Below are positions 43,717 through 52,520 of a stretch of DNA of 64,000 nucleotides, piece by piece (position 1 is the stretch's first letter; each line of letters opens with the position of its first letter). Under the pieces are notes generated by a model, which saw only the letters and a program-made list of their open reading frames with translations, had not been told where the DNA came from and made no database searches. The translations under genes were made by a program, and so were the position numbers. Source of the DNA: CAZJQD01 sp964548165 [NCBI: uncultured bacterium] (lineage in GTDB: Bacteria; UBA8481); contig CAZJQD010000005.1 in assembly GCA_964548165.1 (NCBI GenBank), forward strand, positions 1 through 64,000, written 5' to 3'.

Positions 43717-44556
43717 GTGGCTTCCGGACCAGGAAAGGATCGGAGACGCTCGCCCGCCCCGCCGCTCGATGGGAGCGGCGGGTGCCGGGTTCGGCGCGGC
43801 CGAATTCCCGTTGGCGTCCTGGTGGCGGCGCTCGCGTGCTGGCCGCCCGCTCATGCCGGGATCGATGTCCACCCGGTGATCGTCGAGGCCGTCGTCGAAG
43901 CCGACTCTCACCTGTCGGGCTCCTGGTCCCTGCATAACAGCGGCGGCGCGGCGACCGAGGTCGCGATCGCGGCCGTCGCGTACGAGGATTACTCGCGCGG
44001 CCGCCGATTTGCGCCCCCGCCGGCATGGCTGTCCCTCGGGGCAGACACGCTCATACTCGCTCCGGGCGAGGAGACGTCGGTGGCGTTCACCATCCGCTTG
44101 CCCGCGGCCGCGGTCGGGGAATCCCTGGCCCTGGTCTTCTTCGCGGAGAGAGCCCGCGGCGCCGGCGCCACCATGCAGGGGCGACTTGGTACCGCGCTCT
44201 ACGCGCTGGCCGCCGGGACCGCGCGGCCGGATCTGCGCCTCGCCTCGACGCACGCGTCGCAGGATGCGGCCGGAACCATACTCGGCGTCAGCGTCGCCAA
44301 TGCGGGCAACGTTCATCTCCGGCCCAAGGGCATTCTGGAGGTCCTGGGGCGCACCGGCCGCGTGCGCGCGCGGTGCGTCCTGCGCACGGGAGCGCCCGTC
44401 CTGCCGGGACAGGTGGAGCGGTTCTTCGCGGCGCCGATCCACCCGCCCCTGCCGCCAGGCCGTTGGCGTCTGCGCTGGACGATCGATCCGGGTCTCGTCG
44501 ACGGTCGCGCCGGTCCGGTGATCGCGGGCGACACGGCCTTGAACGTGCCGCGGTAG
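43717..44556 (+). CDS. Ig-fold chaperone-like / DUF916-like exported protein
   Basis: 279 residues from GTG 43717. A basic 30-residue lead and a hydrophobic segment (VGVLVAALACWPPAHA) form the export signal. Residues of about 50-160 read as an Ig-like domain (SGSWSLHNSGGAATEVAIAAV; PAWLSLGADTLILAPGEETS; FTIRLPAAAVGESLALVFFA), the pattern of PapD-type chaperones and of WxL-interacting proteins. A second beta domain follows. It probably handles or anchors the preceding small protein. Confidence 0.6.
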   Translation: MASGPGKDRRRSPAPPLDGSGGCRVRRGRIPVGVLVAALACWPPAHAGIDVHPVIVEAVVEADSHLSGSWSLHNSGGAATEVAIAAVAYEDYSRGRRFAPPPAWLSLGADTLILAPGEETSVAFTIRLPAAAVGESLALVFFAERARGAGATMQGRLGTALYALAAGTARPDLRLASTHASQDAAGTILGVSVANAGNVHLRPKGILEVLGRTGRVRARCVLRTGAPVLPGQVERFFAAPIHPPLPPGRWRLRWTIDPGLVDGRAGPVIAGDTALNVPR

Positions 44557-44564
44557 CGCGGCGC

Positions 44565-45827
44565 GTGAGCTCTGCGGCGAAGCGGACCATCCCGGCAGGA
44601 GGTCTTCTCCTGCTTCTCCTGGCGTGCCCCACTTCTTCGAGCGCACTCTCCCTGGATACCACGCGTTCCGTCGAGGCGCTCCTCTTCGTCCCCGGAACGC
44701 GCGCGGACGGGCTCCCGCTCTGCCGCATCGTCTCTCTCCCGAGCGCCGAGCGGGGCCTCATCCCGATCGCGGGCGATGTGCTCTCGCTGAGGGCGAAGGC
44801 GTATCGGCCTCTCAAGAGCGTCGTCTTCGAGTTCCGGCCGCTGGGGGGGGCGTCCTGGCAGACCTGCCCGGACCCGGGGTTTGGGTCGCGCCCGGACCAG
44901 AGACTCCGCCTTTCCCAGGCGTGGGACATTTCACGCCTGGAGGCGGGCGCCTATGAACTGCGGGCCGTCGCGACGGATGAGGGGGGAACCCCCGACCCTG
45001 ATCCGGAAGTGGTCTGCATCGACCGCGTTGACCGGGCGATGGCGAGCGAAGAGTGGTTCCAGGAGGCGTCGAGGACCTGGACGTCGCGCCGGCGTGCCAC
45101 TCCCGGCCGCGCCGATACCATCACGCTTCTCGACGGGACGTCGCTCCACCTTCCCGAGGGCGCGTTCACATCCGGCGACACCACGTGGCTTCGCATCGTG
45201 ATCCTGCCCGCTCTCGATCCCGCGGATGCCGTGCCCTCGCCCGGTCTCGTCGTGCCGTCCGGCGGGTCGTTTCGGCGCTTTGAGCGCGAGGATGGTACCT
45301 GCACGTTCTCGTCCGCGGTGACGCTGGGAATTCCCTACGACGATCGCGGGCTCACCGTGCCCGAGCATGGGCTTGGCATCTATCGATTCGACCCCGTGGA
45401 TCGCGCCTGGATCCGTGAAACGAACACGTGGTTGGACCAGGACGAGAACATCGCCTGGGCGCGCGTCGATCACTTCACCTCCTTCGCCGTTCTCGGCGCG
45501 GTGCCCGCCGTCAGTCTCTCCGGCGTTGTCGTCTATCCCAATCCTTATGTCCCCACCGACGCGGATCCGGCCAACGGCCGCCCGTATGCGGCGGGCGATC
45601 CCGGCTCGGGGGTCAGCTTCGGATCGGTCACCGACGATGTGGAGATCACGGTCTTCACCATCGCCGGACAGCGGGTCGCCCGGATGCAGGCGTCCCGGAC
45701 AGGCGGAACGGTGCGATGGGATGCGCGTAATGACGCCGGGCGCGAGCTGGCATCCGGCGTCTACCTCGTGGTGTTCCGCGCCCCGCGCGGAGAGGTGGTC
45801 GTGAGGAAGCTGATGATCATCCGCTGA
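44565..45827 (+). CDS. exported protein with C-terminal FlgD/T9SS-like Ig domain
   Basis: 420 residues from GTG 44565, 8 nt after the previous stop. The signal peptide ends in LLLLLAC (possible lipobox) or SSSA. The central part is beta-rich (Ig-like modules; YDDRGLTVPEHGLGIYRFDP). The last 95 residues (VVVYPNPYVPTD, VEITVFTIAGQRVA, VRWDARNDAGRELASGVYLVVF) match the FlgD Ig-like domain used as a C-terminal sorting signal in FCB-type phyla. No T9SS gene is visible in the window. Confidence 0.7.
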   Translation: MSSAAKRTIPAGGLLLLLLACPTSSSALSLDTTRSVEALLFVPGTRADGLPLCRIVSLPSAERGLIPIAGDVLSLRAKAYRPLKSVVFEFRPLGGASWQTCPDPGFGSRPDQRLRLSQAWDISRLEAGAYELRAVATDEGGTPDPDPEVVCIDRVDRAMASEEWFQEASRTWTSRRRATPGRADTITLLDGTSLHLPEGAFTSGDTTWLRIVILPALDPADAVPSPGLVVPSGGSFRRFEREDGTCTFSSAVTLGIPYDDRGLTVPEHGLGIYRFDPVDRAWIRETNTWLDQDENIAWARVDHFTSFAVLGAVPAVSLSGVVVYPNPYVPTDADPANGRPYAAGDPGSGVSFGSVTDDVEITVFTIAGQRVARMQASRTGGTVRWDARNDAGRELASGVYLVVFRAPRGEVVVRKLMIIR

Positions 45828-45866
45828 GTGGGGACGCGCTCGACGTGCGCCGGGTTCGCTAAAAGG

Positions 45867-46700
45867 TCAGCAGACGAGATGGTTGGCCGTGCCGCGGATA
45901 ACGCCGAGCGAGGACAGCGGGGGCGCCGGGCGTGGCCGCGGCATCGGGAGGTCCAGGGCGCTGTCCGCGGCTGTCTCGGCCTTGAGGCCCCGGATACCCG
46001 CTCGCGCGGCGGCGACCTGCGCGGCATCCGCCTGGACCGTGCGGTTCCGTCCCCCGCTCTTGGCCGCGTAGAGCGCGGTGTCCGCCGCGGCGAAGAGGGC
46101 GGTCCAATCCGGGGGCATCGAGGCCGCGATGCCGGCGCTGGCCGTCATCCGGAGCCCGCCCGGGAAGACGTGGGCCGCGATGCCCGTGATGATGCGGTCG
46201 GCAACCCGTGCCGCCTCCTCGATCGTTGCGTCGGCCAGCAGGACCACGAACTCCTCGCCGCCATAACGGACAGCCTCGTCCTGGGAACGGATGAGCGTCT
46301 TGACGAGGTGTCCGCAATCCTCCAGCACGCGGTCGCCCACGGTGTGCCCGTGCGTGTCGTTGACGGTCTTGAAGTGATCGAGGTCCAGGACGAGCACGGC
46401 GCCGCATTCCCCTCGCTCCCAGCGGGGGAGGATGTCTCGTTCCAGCGCGGCGCGGTTCTGGAGGCCCGTCAGCGGATCGACGAAGATGATGCGGCGCAGT
46501 TTCTGGTTTTCTGCCCGTAGCTGCGTCAGCTCCAGCTCCATGCTGATGACGCGATTGCACATGGTGTGCCAGGAATTGGAATTGTTCGGCGCGCCGGATC
46601 CGCGCGCGGGCGCCGGCCGGAGGGACGCGTCCCGGAGGGCTCCGTTTCGAGACTGGATCGACTTATTCATATTCCCCTGTGATGCGAAAGCAACGTCCAT
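45867..46700 (-). CDS. diguanylate cyclase (GGDEF domain)
   Basis: 277 residues. A short coiled segment (about 50-70) leads to a GGDEF domain: DPLTGLQNRAA at 75-85, DLDHFKTVND at 106-115, active site GGEEF at 147-151. The allosteric I-site RSQD (138-141) stands exactly five residues before it, so product inhibition is expected. There is no sensor domain or transmembrane helix. It makes c-di-GMP, which the PilZ protein at 51866 could bind and the HD-GYP protein at 54737 could destroy. Residues 230-277 are a Pro-rich tail. Confidence 0.93.
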   Translation of the reverse strand: MDVAFASQGNMNKSIQSRNGALRDASLRPAPARGSGAPNNSNSWHTMCNRVISMELELTQLRAENQKLRRIIFVDPLTGLQNRAALERDILPRWERGECGAVLVLDLDHFKTVNDTHGHTVGDRVLEDCGHLVKTLIRSQDEAVRYGGEEFVVLLADATIEEAARVADRIITGIAAHVFPGGLRMTASAGIAASMPPDWTALFAAADTALYAAKSGGRNRTVQADAAQVAAARAGIRGLKAETAADSALDLPMPRPRPAPPLSSLGVIRGTANHLVC

Positions 46701-46849
46701 GTTATCGCTCCCCGTGACGAGAAACTTGAGTCCGCTCCGCGGCTAATTCACCTATCGGCAGGATGAGAAGCTGATCAAAGCTGTATTTTTCGCGGCATCT
46801 CCGTTCGGGCAGGCGTCGCGTGATGCGCCGCGAGGGAATTAAATCCCGT

Positions 46850-46873
46850 GAGCCCGGACTTTCGTCCGGGCTC
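46850..46873 (-). terminator. stem-loop downstream of the 431-residue protein gene
   Basis: Perfect 10-bp stem GAGCCCGGAC/GTCCGGGCTC with a GAAA tetraloop on the minus strand, then ACGGGATTTAATTCC. The T-run is weak. The rest of the 46701-46918 gap shows nothing clear. Confidence 0.5.
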
Positions 46874-46918
46874 GGGGTTTATGAAATGTGGTATGAATCA
46901 GGCCGCCCGAAGATCCGC

Positions 46919-48214
46919 TTACGCGGACGCCGGGAGAACCGCCTGAAGGGAATTCCAGAGATCGTCCGGCGGCGGCGTCGCATTCAGCGCGCGCGCGTTT
47001 TCGCCGGCGTTGAGCGCCTCGAGCAGCGACCGCGGATGGGAATCCGGGCGCCGGCTCTCGGCAAGGGAGTTCAGGAGTGCAAGCAGGTCGGTGGACCCGT
47101 TCTTGTCCAGGTCCGCGGGTAGGTCGAAGAGCTGATCGACGGGGAGCCCTGGGAAGACCTCCTCGGTCGCCGCGCTCACGGCCTCGAAGAATCCGCCGGC
47201 CGTGGCCTTGACCTGGGCGGCGATCCCGTCGAGAGCGGTGTCCCCGAGCCCGTAGCCCTCCTCGAGGGCGGAAAAGAGCTGATCGGCGGCGGCGAAGAAG
47301 CGGTCCAGCGCGTCCTGGTCGAGCCCGGCCAGGCCTTCGACGGCGCGCGAGAAGGACTCCAGCACCTTCGGGTCGATGGCCTCGGCGGCATCCGCGAGGT
47401 TGAGGAACCGACCCGCGATCGCCACGGAGAAGTTCGAGGAGAAGCTCGTGGAGAGTTCCTGCGTCGCTTCGTAGAAGGCGCCCGCGGCGTCGTTGCCGCC
47501 ACGAAGAGAGCTGCGCGCGGAAACGGAGAAGAAGAGGTCGAAGTTGACCTCGACGGCATACCCCATGTCCCTGGGTTCGTAGGTGCCGAGCTGGGGATCG
47601 ACGGCGATGCCCGGCTCCGGCGCCTGGGATCGCGGCGACGGCCACGGAGCGACGACGGCCTCGGCCGCCGCCTTCTGTTCCCATTGCAGGACGGCGCCCG
47701 CGGCCTTGAGGAAGGAGTCCTGCTGGGCGCCCGGGACGAGTCCGACGCCCTGAGCGACATCGGCGAGTCGCCGAGCCGGATTCGGGGCCCCGCTGGCCAG
47801 CTTCATGGTGCGGGCGAGAAGCTCCGGATCGAGGGCGGCCTGGTTGGACTCGGTCAGCCCGGTCCGCTCGGCGATGATGGCGCGCATCGCCTTGAAGACG
47901 TGCGTGCCGTTCTCGTTGAGGATCCGGAGGATGTCGCTGAAGTTGCGGTGATCTTCCGGGGGAAGGGTCTCGGCCATCTTCTCCGCGGCCTTCGCATCCT
48001 GCGATTCGCGTGCGTCGGGCCCGGAGCCGATCTCCAGGCGATCAGCGGCACGCCCGCCGGCCCGATCTTCGCGACCCGGGGCGGCCGAGGCGGAGGGTGA
48101 GGAGGGCGGGGGAGGGGGAGGAGGAACAGAGAGGGACCGAGTCGTTCCGGCGTAGTTCTGGCGGCTGGTTTGGAAGGAGAGGAGCTGTGACAAGTCCGTT
48201 TGCATCATAACCAT
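46919..48214 (-). CDS. hypothetical protein, possibly flagellum-associated
   Basis: 431 residues from ATG 48214 (ATGs at 48208 and 48205 also possible). No signal peptide. The first 70 residues are Pro/Ser-rich and disordered; about 75-170 is helical; about 190-240 is a beta segment (DMGYAVEVNFDLFFSVSARSS); about 245-400 is helical with one EF-hand-like loop (DLDKNGSTDLLALL). A TCAAGTT element and a GTCGATGA element (48230-48257, minus strand) resemble a sigma-28 promoter, hinting at co-regulation with flagella. I do not recognise the family. Confidence 0.6.
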   Translation of the reverse strand: MVMMQTDLSQLLSFQTSRQNYAGTTRSLSVPPPPPPPSSPSASAAPGREDRAGGRAADRLEIGSGPDARESQDAKAAEKMAETLPPEDHRNFSDILRILNENGTHVFKAMRAIIAERTGLTESNQAALDPELLARTMKLASGAPNPARRLADVAQGVGLVPGAQQDSFLKAAGAVLQWEQKAAAEAVVAPWPSPRSQAPEPGIAVDPQLGTYEPRDMGYAVEVNFDLFFSVSARSSLRGGNDAAGAFYEATQELSTSFSSNFSVAIAGRFLNLADAAEAIDPKVLESFSRAVEGLAGLDQDALDRFFAAADQLFSALEEGYGLGDTALDGIAAQVKATAGGFFEAVSAATEEVFPGLPVDQLFDLPADLDKNGSTDLLALLNSLAESRRPDSHPRSLLEALNAGENARALNATPPPDDLWNSLQAVLPASA

Positions 48215-48229
48215 CCTTGGTTACTCCAC

Positions 48230-48257
48230 TCATCGACGAATGACCGTAAGAACTTGA
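48230..48257 (-). promoter_or_regulatory. weak sigma-28-like promoter
   Basis: On the minus strand TCAAGTT (48257-48251) and GTCGATGA (48237-48230), 13 nt apart; the -10 differs from GCCGATAA at two positions. It is very close to the start codon. Confidence 0.3.
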
Positions 48258-48384
48258 GCACCCAGAGGGTTTAGATTGCGCGGTGACGCAGCGCCTGTGG
48301 ATGGCGCGGCCGAGGTTAAGCCAGCGAAAGGGATTGAAGAGGGAGGAGGGGAGGCGGGCAGCGAGCGGTCGTGGTTAAACGGAG

Positions 48385-48414
48385 ACGGGGCGGCCTGAGT
48401 GGGCCGCCCCGTCA
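48385..48414 (-). terminator. terminator after the small PPC-like gene
   Basis: Perfect 12-bp stem GACGGGGCGGCC/GGCCGCCCCGTC with a 6-nt loop, 16 nt past the stop at 48430, followed on the minus strand by TCCGTTTAA. Strong stem, short T-run. The other bases of the 48215-48429 gap show nothing further. Confidence 0.7.
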
Positions 48415-48429
48415 ACGCTCAGAAGAAGG

Positions 48430-48801
48430 TCAGTAATCGTCGGTGTTGAGGAGAATCAGCTCGTACCAGCCGGATCCCTTGTAGGCGAGGATCTTGATCT
48501 TGTACCAGCCTTCCTTGTTTGCCGTAAAGCGGATCCAGTCCGTGTTTTCATCCGTGCTGTCCGACTGCATGATCTTCTCTCCGGAGGGATCGGTGACGGT
48601 GAGATCGAAGTCCACGCCGCCCTGCGAGGCGACGGACATGACCATGTACTTGTCGCCGGGTTGGCACCGGACGGAATACTCGTGGTGCGCGCCCTCGTCG
48701 AGCCTGTCCTGTTCGTAGAGGTTCAGCGACGCGTACGCCGCCAGACCTGACGCGGCGATGACCGCCGCGAGACCGAGTGTCCTGATCCAGAACTTCTTCA
48801 T
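48430..48801 (-). CDS. small exported PPC-like beta-sandwich protein
   Basis: 123 residues from ATG 48801 with AGGAGG upstream. The signal peptide ends near AYA (residue 24). The mature 100 residues form one domain (GGVDFDLTVTDPSGEKIMQSD, TDWIRFTANKEGWYKIKILAYKGSGWYEL), the same D-x-D-L strand and closing pattern seen three times in the 709-residue protein at 34775. It may bind the surface or fold partners. Monocistronic. Confidence 0.7.
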   Translation of the reverse strand: MKKFWIRTLGLAAVIAASGLAAYASLNLYEQDRLDEGAHHEYSVRCQPGDKYMVMSVASQGGVDFDLTVTDPSGEKIMQSDSTDENTDWIRFTANKEGWYKIKILAYKGSGWYELILLNTDDY

Positions 48802-48939
48802 CCTGGGGTCCTCCTGGGAATTGGGGATAGTCTCCGCCGGTCGCGGCGTCCTCGGCGCTTCCTCGATGGATGGCCGCCTGCCGCGTCTCGGCGAGCGGAT
48901 TGTAGGCATCTCGGGGAGGCCCCGTCCACGTCGAAACCT

Positions 48940-48968
48940 TTGTCTGGAGCCTCTTTTGACGGTATAAT
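48940..48968 (+). promoter_or_regulatory. sigma-70 promoter of ftsH
   Basis: TTGTCT (48940-48945), 17-nt spacer, perfect TATAAT (48963-48968). The start of transcription would fall at about 48975, only 1-3 nt before the ATG at 48977, so the mRNA would be nearly leaderless. Confidence 0.7.
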
Positions 48969-48976
48969 TTCTCACG

Positions 48977-50911
48977 ATGAAACGCCGCGCCCTCCCCAGT
49001 TTCTGGCTCCTGATGCTGCTCGTCGGCATTCCGCTCCTCGTCATGTCCCAGCAGATGGACAAGGCCGCCCAGCCGCGCAAGATCAGCTACAACGAGTTCT
49101 GGCAGATGGCGGCGACCGGCGACGTCCGGACGGCCTCGGTTGACAACCAGAACGGTACGATCGCCGGCACGCTCAAGGACGGCGCGGAATACATCACCTA
49201 CGTCATCGCCACGGATCTCACGCTGGCCGAGCGTCTGGCCAAGACCCAGATCGCCCACTACGAGGCGAAGGAACCCGAGAGCCAGTTCCTCGAGAATTTC
49301 TTCTACTACTGGGCGCCGACGATCCTGCTCATCGGCGTCCTGTGGTTCTTCCTCTTCCGCCAGTTCAATAACGCCGGCAACAAGGCCTTCTCGTTCGGCA
49401 AGTCCAAGGCTCGGCGCCTGACCGAGGAACACCCGAAGACCTCGTTTGCCGACGTCGCCGGTGTCGAGGAGTCCAAGGTCGAGCTCTCCGAGATCATCGA
49501 TTTCCTGAAGGACCCCCAGAAGTTCGTCAAGCTCGGGGCGCGGATTCCCAAGGGCGTGCTCCTCGTCGGTCCTCCTGGCACCGGCAAGACGCTCCTCGCG
49601 AAGGCCATTGCCGGCGAAGCCAACGTCCCATTCTTCTCGATATCGGGCTCGGACTTCGTGGAGATGTTTGTCGGCGTCGGCGCTTCCCGCGTCCGCGACC
49701 TCTTCGAGCAGGGGAAGGCGCACGCGCCCTGCATCATCTTCATCGACGAGATCGACGCAGTCGGCCGTCATCGCGGCGCCGGCATGGGCGGAGGGCACGA
49801 CGAGCGCGAGCAGACGCTCAACGCGCTCCTCGTGGAGATGGACGGCTTCGAGTCCAAGGAGGGGGTCATCCTGATCGCGGCGACGAATCGCCCCGATATC
49901 CTGGACCCGGCGCTCATGAGGCCCGGGCGCTTCGATCGGCGCGTCGTCGTCGACCTGCCCGATCTCGAGGGGCGCCTGGGCATCCTGCAGGTTCACACCC
50001 GCAAGGTCCCCCTGGCCAAGGAGGTCGACCTCTCGAAGGTGGCGCGCGGCACGCCCTTCTTCTCCGGCGCCGACCTCGCGAACCTCGTGAACGAGGCCGC
50101 CCTGCTGGCCGCCCGCGTCAATCGCTCATCCATCCTCCAGCAGGATCTCGAGGAGGCCCGCGACAAGGTGATGATGGGGCCCGAGCGCCGTTCGCGGAAG
50201 ATCAGCGACAAGGAGAAGCGCATCGTCGCCTGGCACGAGGCTGGGCACGCCGTCGTCGCCAAGAGCCTTCCGAACACGGATCCCATCCACAAGGTGACGC
50301 TCATCCCCCGCGGCATCGGCATGCTGGGCGCCGTGTATCACCTGCCCGAGCGCGACAAGTACCTGAGCGACCGGTCCGAGTACATGAGCCGGATGGCGAC
50401 GATGATGGGCGGCCGCGTGGCCGAGGAGCTCGTCTTCGGCGAGATCACGGGCGGCGCCGCCAGCGATATCAAGCAGGCGACCGAGCTGGCCCGGCGCATG
50501 GTCTGCGAGATGGGCATGTCGGCCAAGATGGGACCCCTGGCCTACGGCGAGAAGGAGGACCAGGTCTTCCTGGGCCGGGACTTCGGCCGGCACGCCAACT
50601 ATTCGGAGCAGACCGCGCGCGACATCGACCAGGAGATCAAGGATCTCGTGCTTTGGGGCTATAATCGGGCGCGCGAGATCCTGACGGAGAATCGCGACCT
50701 GATGGACCGCATGGCGAATGCGTTGCTGGAACGCGAGATCCTGGACACCGAGGATATCGATCTCCTGGCGTCCGGCAGGGACCTGCCGCCCCGTGAGCTC
50801 CCGCCCGTTGACCGCGGCGACAACACGCCCGCTCCCGCGATCGTCCCTCCGGACGCGCCGCCGCTTCAGGTCTCCACGCCCGGCCTGGCGCCCGTTCCTC
50901 GCCCGGCCTGA
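48977..50911 (+). CDS. ftsH: ATP-dependent zinc metalloprotease FtsH
   Basis: 644 residues. Two N-terminal helices (about 8-24 and 111-128) flank a small periplasmic domain. The AAA module has Walker A GPPGTGKT at 198-205, Walker B IIFIDEID and the second region of homology [21 protein letters not shown]. The zinc site is HEAGH at 420-424. FtsH degrades misfolded membrane proteins and some regulators. There is no Shine-Dalgarno and the promoter abuts the ATG. It heads a long operon with folP, pilZ, cdaA and more. Confidence 0.98.
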   Translation: MKRRALPSFWLLMLLVGIPLLVMSQQMDKAAQPRKISYNEFWQMAATGDVRTASVDNQNGTIAGTLKDGAEYITYVIATDLTLAERLAKTQIAHYEAKEPESQFLENFFYYWAPTILLIGVLWFFLFRQFNNAGNKAFSFGKSKARRLTEEHPKTSFADVAGVEESKVELSEIIDFLKDPQKFVKLGARIPKGVLLVGPPGTGKTLLAKAIAGEANVPFFSISGSDFVEMFVGVGASRVRDLFEQGKAHAPCIIFIDEIDAVGRHRGAGMGGGHDEREQTLNALLVEMDGFESKEGVILIAATNRPDILDPALMRPGRFDRRVVVDLPDLEGRLGILQVHTRKVPLAKEVDLSKVARGTPFFSGADLANLVNEAALLAARVNRSSILQQDLEEARDKVMMGPERRSRKISDKEKRIVAWHEAGHAVVAKSLPNTDPIHKVTLIPRGIGMLGAVYHLPERDKYLSDRSEYMSRMATMMGGRVAEELVFGEITGGAASDIKQATELARRMVCEMGMSAKMGPLAYGEKEDQVFLGRDFGRHANYSEQTARDIDQEIKDLVLWGYNRAREILTENRDLMDRMANALLEREILDTEDIDLLASGRDLPPRELPPVDRGDNTPAPAIVPPDAPPLQVSTPGLAPVPRPA

Positions 50912-50927
50912 TCCGCCTCGCACGCCC

Positions 50928-51869
50928 GTGGCCGTGATCCCCGAAATGGCGCGACGCTGGCGAGCCGGTGGCCGCGCATTCGATCTCGCGGAAGAGCCGA
51001 TCATCTTCGGCGTCCTGAACGTCACCCCGGATTCCTTCTATGACGGCGGGCAATACGAGGAGGCGGATGCCGCGATTGCCCGTGGGCGCGCCCTCGTGGC
51101 GGCCGGCGCAACCGTCCTCGACTGCGGCGGGGAATCCACGCGACCGGGCGCCGGCGATGTCTTGCCCGGGGAACAGGTGAGGCGCCTGGAGCCGGTCGTC
51201 CGCGCGCTCGCCGCCGAGGGATACCTCGTCTCCGTCGATACGCGGAGCGCAACGGTCGCCGGTGCCCTGCTCGCGGCGGGCGCCAGCATCGTCAACGATG
51301 TCTCCGGTGGCGCGGATCCCGCCATGTTTGCCACGGTGGCCGTCCACGAGGCGGCGTATGTCCTCATGCACAGCCGCGGAATCCCGCGAACGATGCAGGA
51401 TGACCCGCGCTATGACGACGTCGTCGTGGAAGTGCGCACGGAGCTGGCGCGGGGCCTGGCCGCCGCGGTGGCGGCCGGTGTACGCGCCGACGGCCTGGTG
51501 CTCGATCCCGGGATCGGTTTTGGCAAGCGTCCCGGGGACAACCTCGATCTCCTGGCCGCCCTGCCCTCCTTCCTTCCCCTGGGGCGTCCCCTGATGGTGG
51601 GCGTCTCCCGCAAGAGCTTCCTGGGCGCTGTCGGGGCCGGCGCGGATCCGGCGTCGCGCCTCGCGGGATCGCTGGGCGCCAGCGTCGTCGCCTGGCAGCG
51701 CGGCGCGCGGATCTTTCGGACACACGATCCGCGGGAGACGATCGAGGCCCTGGCCGTCGCTCGCGTCCTGTCTGCCCGGGGACAGGATGCGTCCTTCTCC
51801 CCGGCTCCGCGCGCCTCGCGCCCGTTGTCGTCCGGCGGATCGTTCGTCGCCGCGGCAACACGATCGTGA
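50928..51869 (+). CDS. folP: dihydropteroate synthase
   Basis: 313 residues from GTG 50928; GTG 50934 and ATG 50946 are alternatives. The signature GVLNVTPDSFYDGG, the second motif DCGGESTRPGA and VLDPGIGFGK, then VSRKSFLG, identify folate pathway DHPS, which joins 7,8-dihydropterin pyrophosphate and p-aminobenzoate. The ftsH-folP pair is common. The last 40 residues are an extra disordered tail. Its stop overlaps the PilZ start (GTGA). Confidence 0.95.
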   Translation: MAVIPEMARRWRAGGRAFDLAEEPIIFGVLNVTPDSFYDGGQYEEADAAIARGRALVAAGATVLDCGGESTRPGAGDVLPGEQVRRLEPVVRALAAEGYLVSVDTRSATVAGALLAAGASIVNDVSGGADPAMFATVAVHEAAYVLMHSRGIPRTMQDDPRYDDVVVEVRTELARGLAAAVAAGVRADGLVLDPGIGFGKRPGDNLDLLAALPSFLPLGRPLMVGVSRKSFLGAVGAGADPASRLAGSLGASVVAWQRGARIFRTHDPRETIEALAVARVLSARGQDASFSPAPRASRPLSSGGSFVAAATRS

Positions 51870-52519
51870 GCGCCGTGATGCCCGAGACGGGCAAGTCGAT
51901 CGAGCTTGTGGTGGGCGAGGGGGATGCCGCGGTCCACATGCTCGCGACCGTCCTGGACCAGACGCCGCAAGGGCTCATTCTCGGCAAGATCGAGGGCGCC
52001 GAGTTGCCGCGCCTGCCGGACATCGCGACGCCCATCAAGGTCCGCTTTCATCTCCGCGACTTCGGCTACGAGTTCGCGTCCATCTGCCTCCAACGCCGTG
52101 AATCGCCCTACAAGTTGCTCTACGTCGCCAAGACCTCGGAGGTCGTGCGGCGCCAGATGCGGGCCTACCTGCGCGTCGATTGCGAGATCCCGGTCAGCGT
52201 GATCCGGATGGACGACGCCAAGCGCACGCCCATCACCGGCATGATCCAGAACCTCTCGGGCGGCGGCATGCTGGTCGCCCTGATGGTTGCGGTTCCGCCC
52301 GAGTCCCAGGTGGAGGTTCGCTTCGACCTGGGCGAGGACCAGACGATCGCGAACGTGACCGCGCGCATCCTCTCCATTCGCGCCGGGGACGACGGCAGCA
52401 AGGTGCACGTCATCAACTTCGAGGGTATCGACGACGACCAGCGCACGGCCATCATCCGCCACACGTTCCAGCTCCAGCACAAGTCCGCGCGCGCCGCCCG
52501 CGGAAAGAACAAGGGCTGA
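51866..52519 (+). CDS. PilZ-domain c-di-GMP-binding protein
   Basis: 217 residues from GTG 51866. Residues 1-92 are a YcgR-N-like beta domain; residues of about 94-205 are PilZ, with the c-di-GMP motifs RRQMR (R95-x3-R99) and N129-L-S131-G-G-G134. YcgR-type proteins brake flagella or act on secretion when c-di-GMP is high. It lies between folP and cdaA, 1 nt before the cdaA ATG, which physically joins c-di-GMP sensing to c-di-AMP synthesis. Confidence 0.9.
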   Translation: MSAVMPETGKSIELVVGEGDAAVHMLATVLDQTPQGLILGKIEGAELPRLPDIATPIKVRFHLRDFGYEFASICLQRRESPYKLLYVAKTSEVVRRQMRAYLRVDCEIPVSVIRMDDAKRTPITGMIQNLSGGGMLVALMVAVPPESQVEVRFDLGEDQTIANVTARILSIRAGDDGSKVHVINFEGIDDDQRTAIIRHTFQLQHKSARAARGKNKG

Positions 52520-52520
52520 G

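Noticed and set aside
46701-46849. Sigma-28 promoter for the GGDEF gene (GCCGATAG on the minus strand)
   Set aside because: No matching TCAAG/TAAAG element at the right distance.
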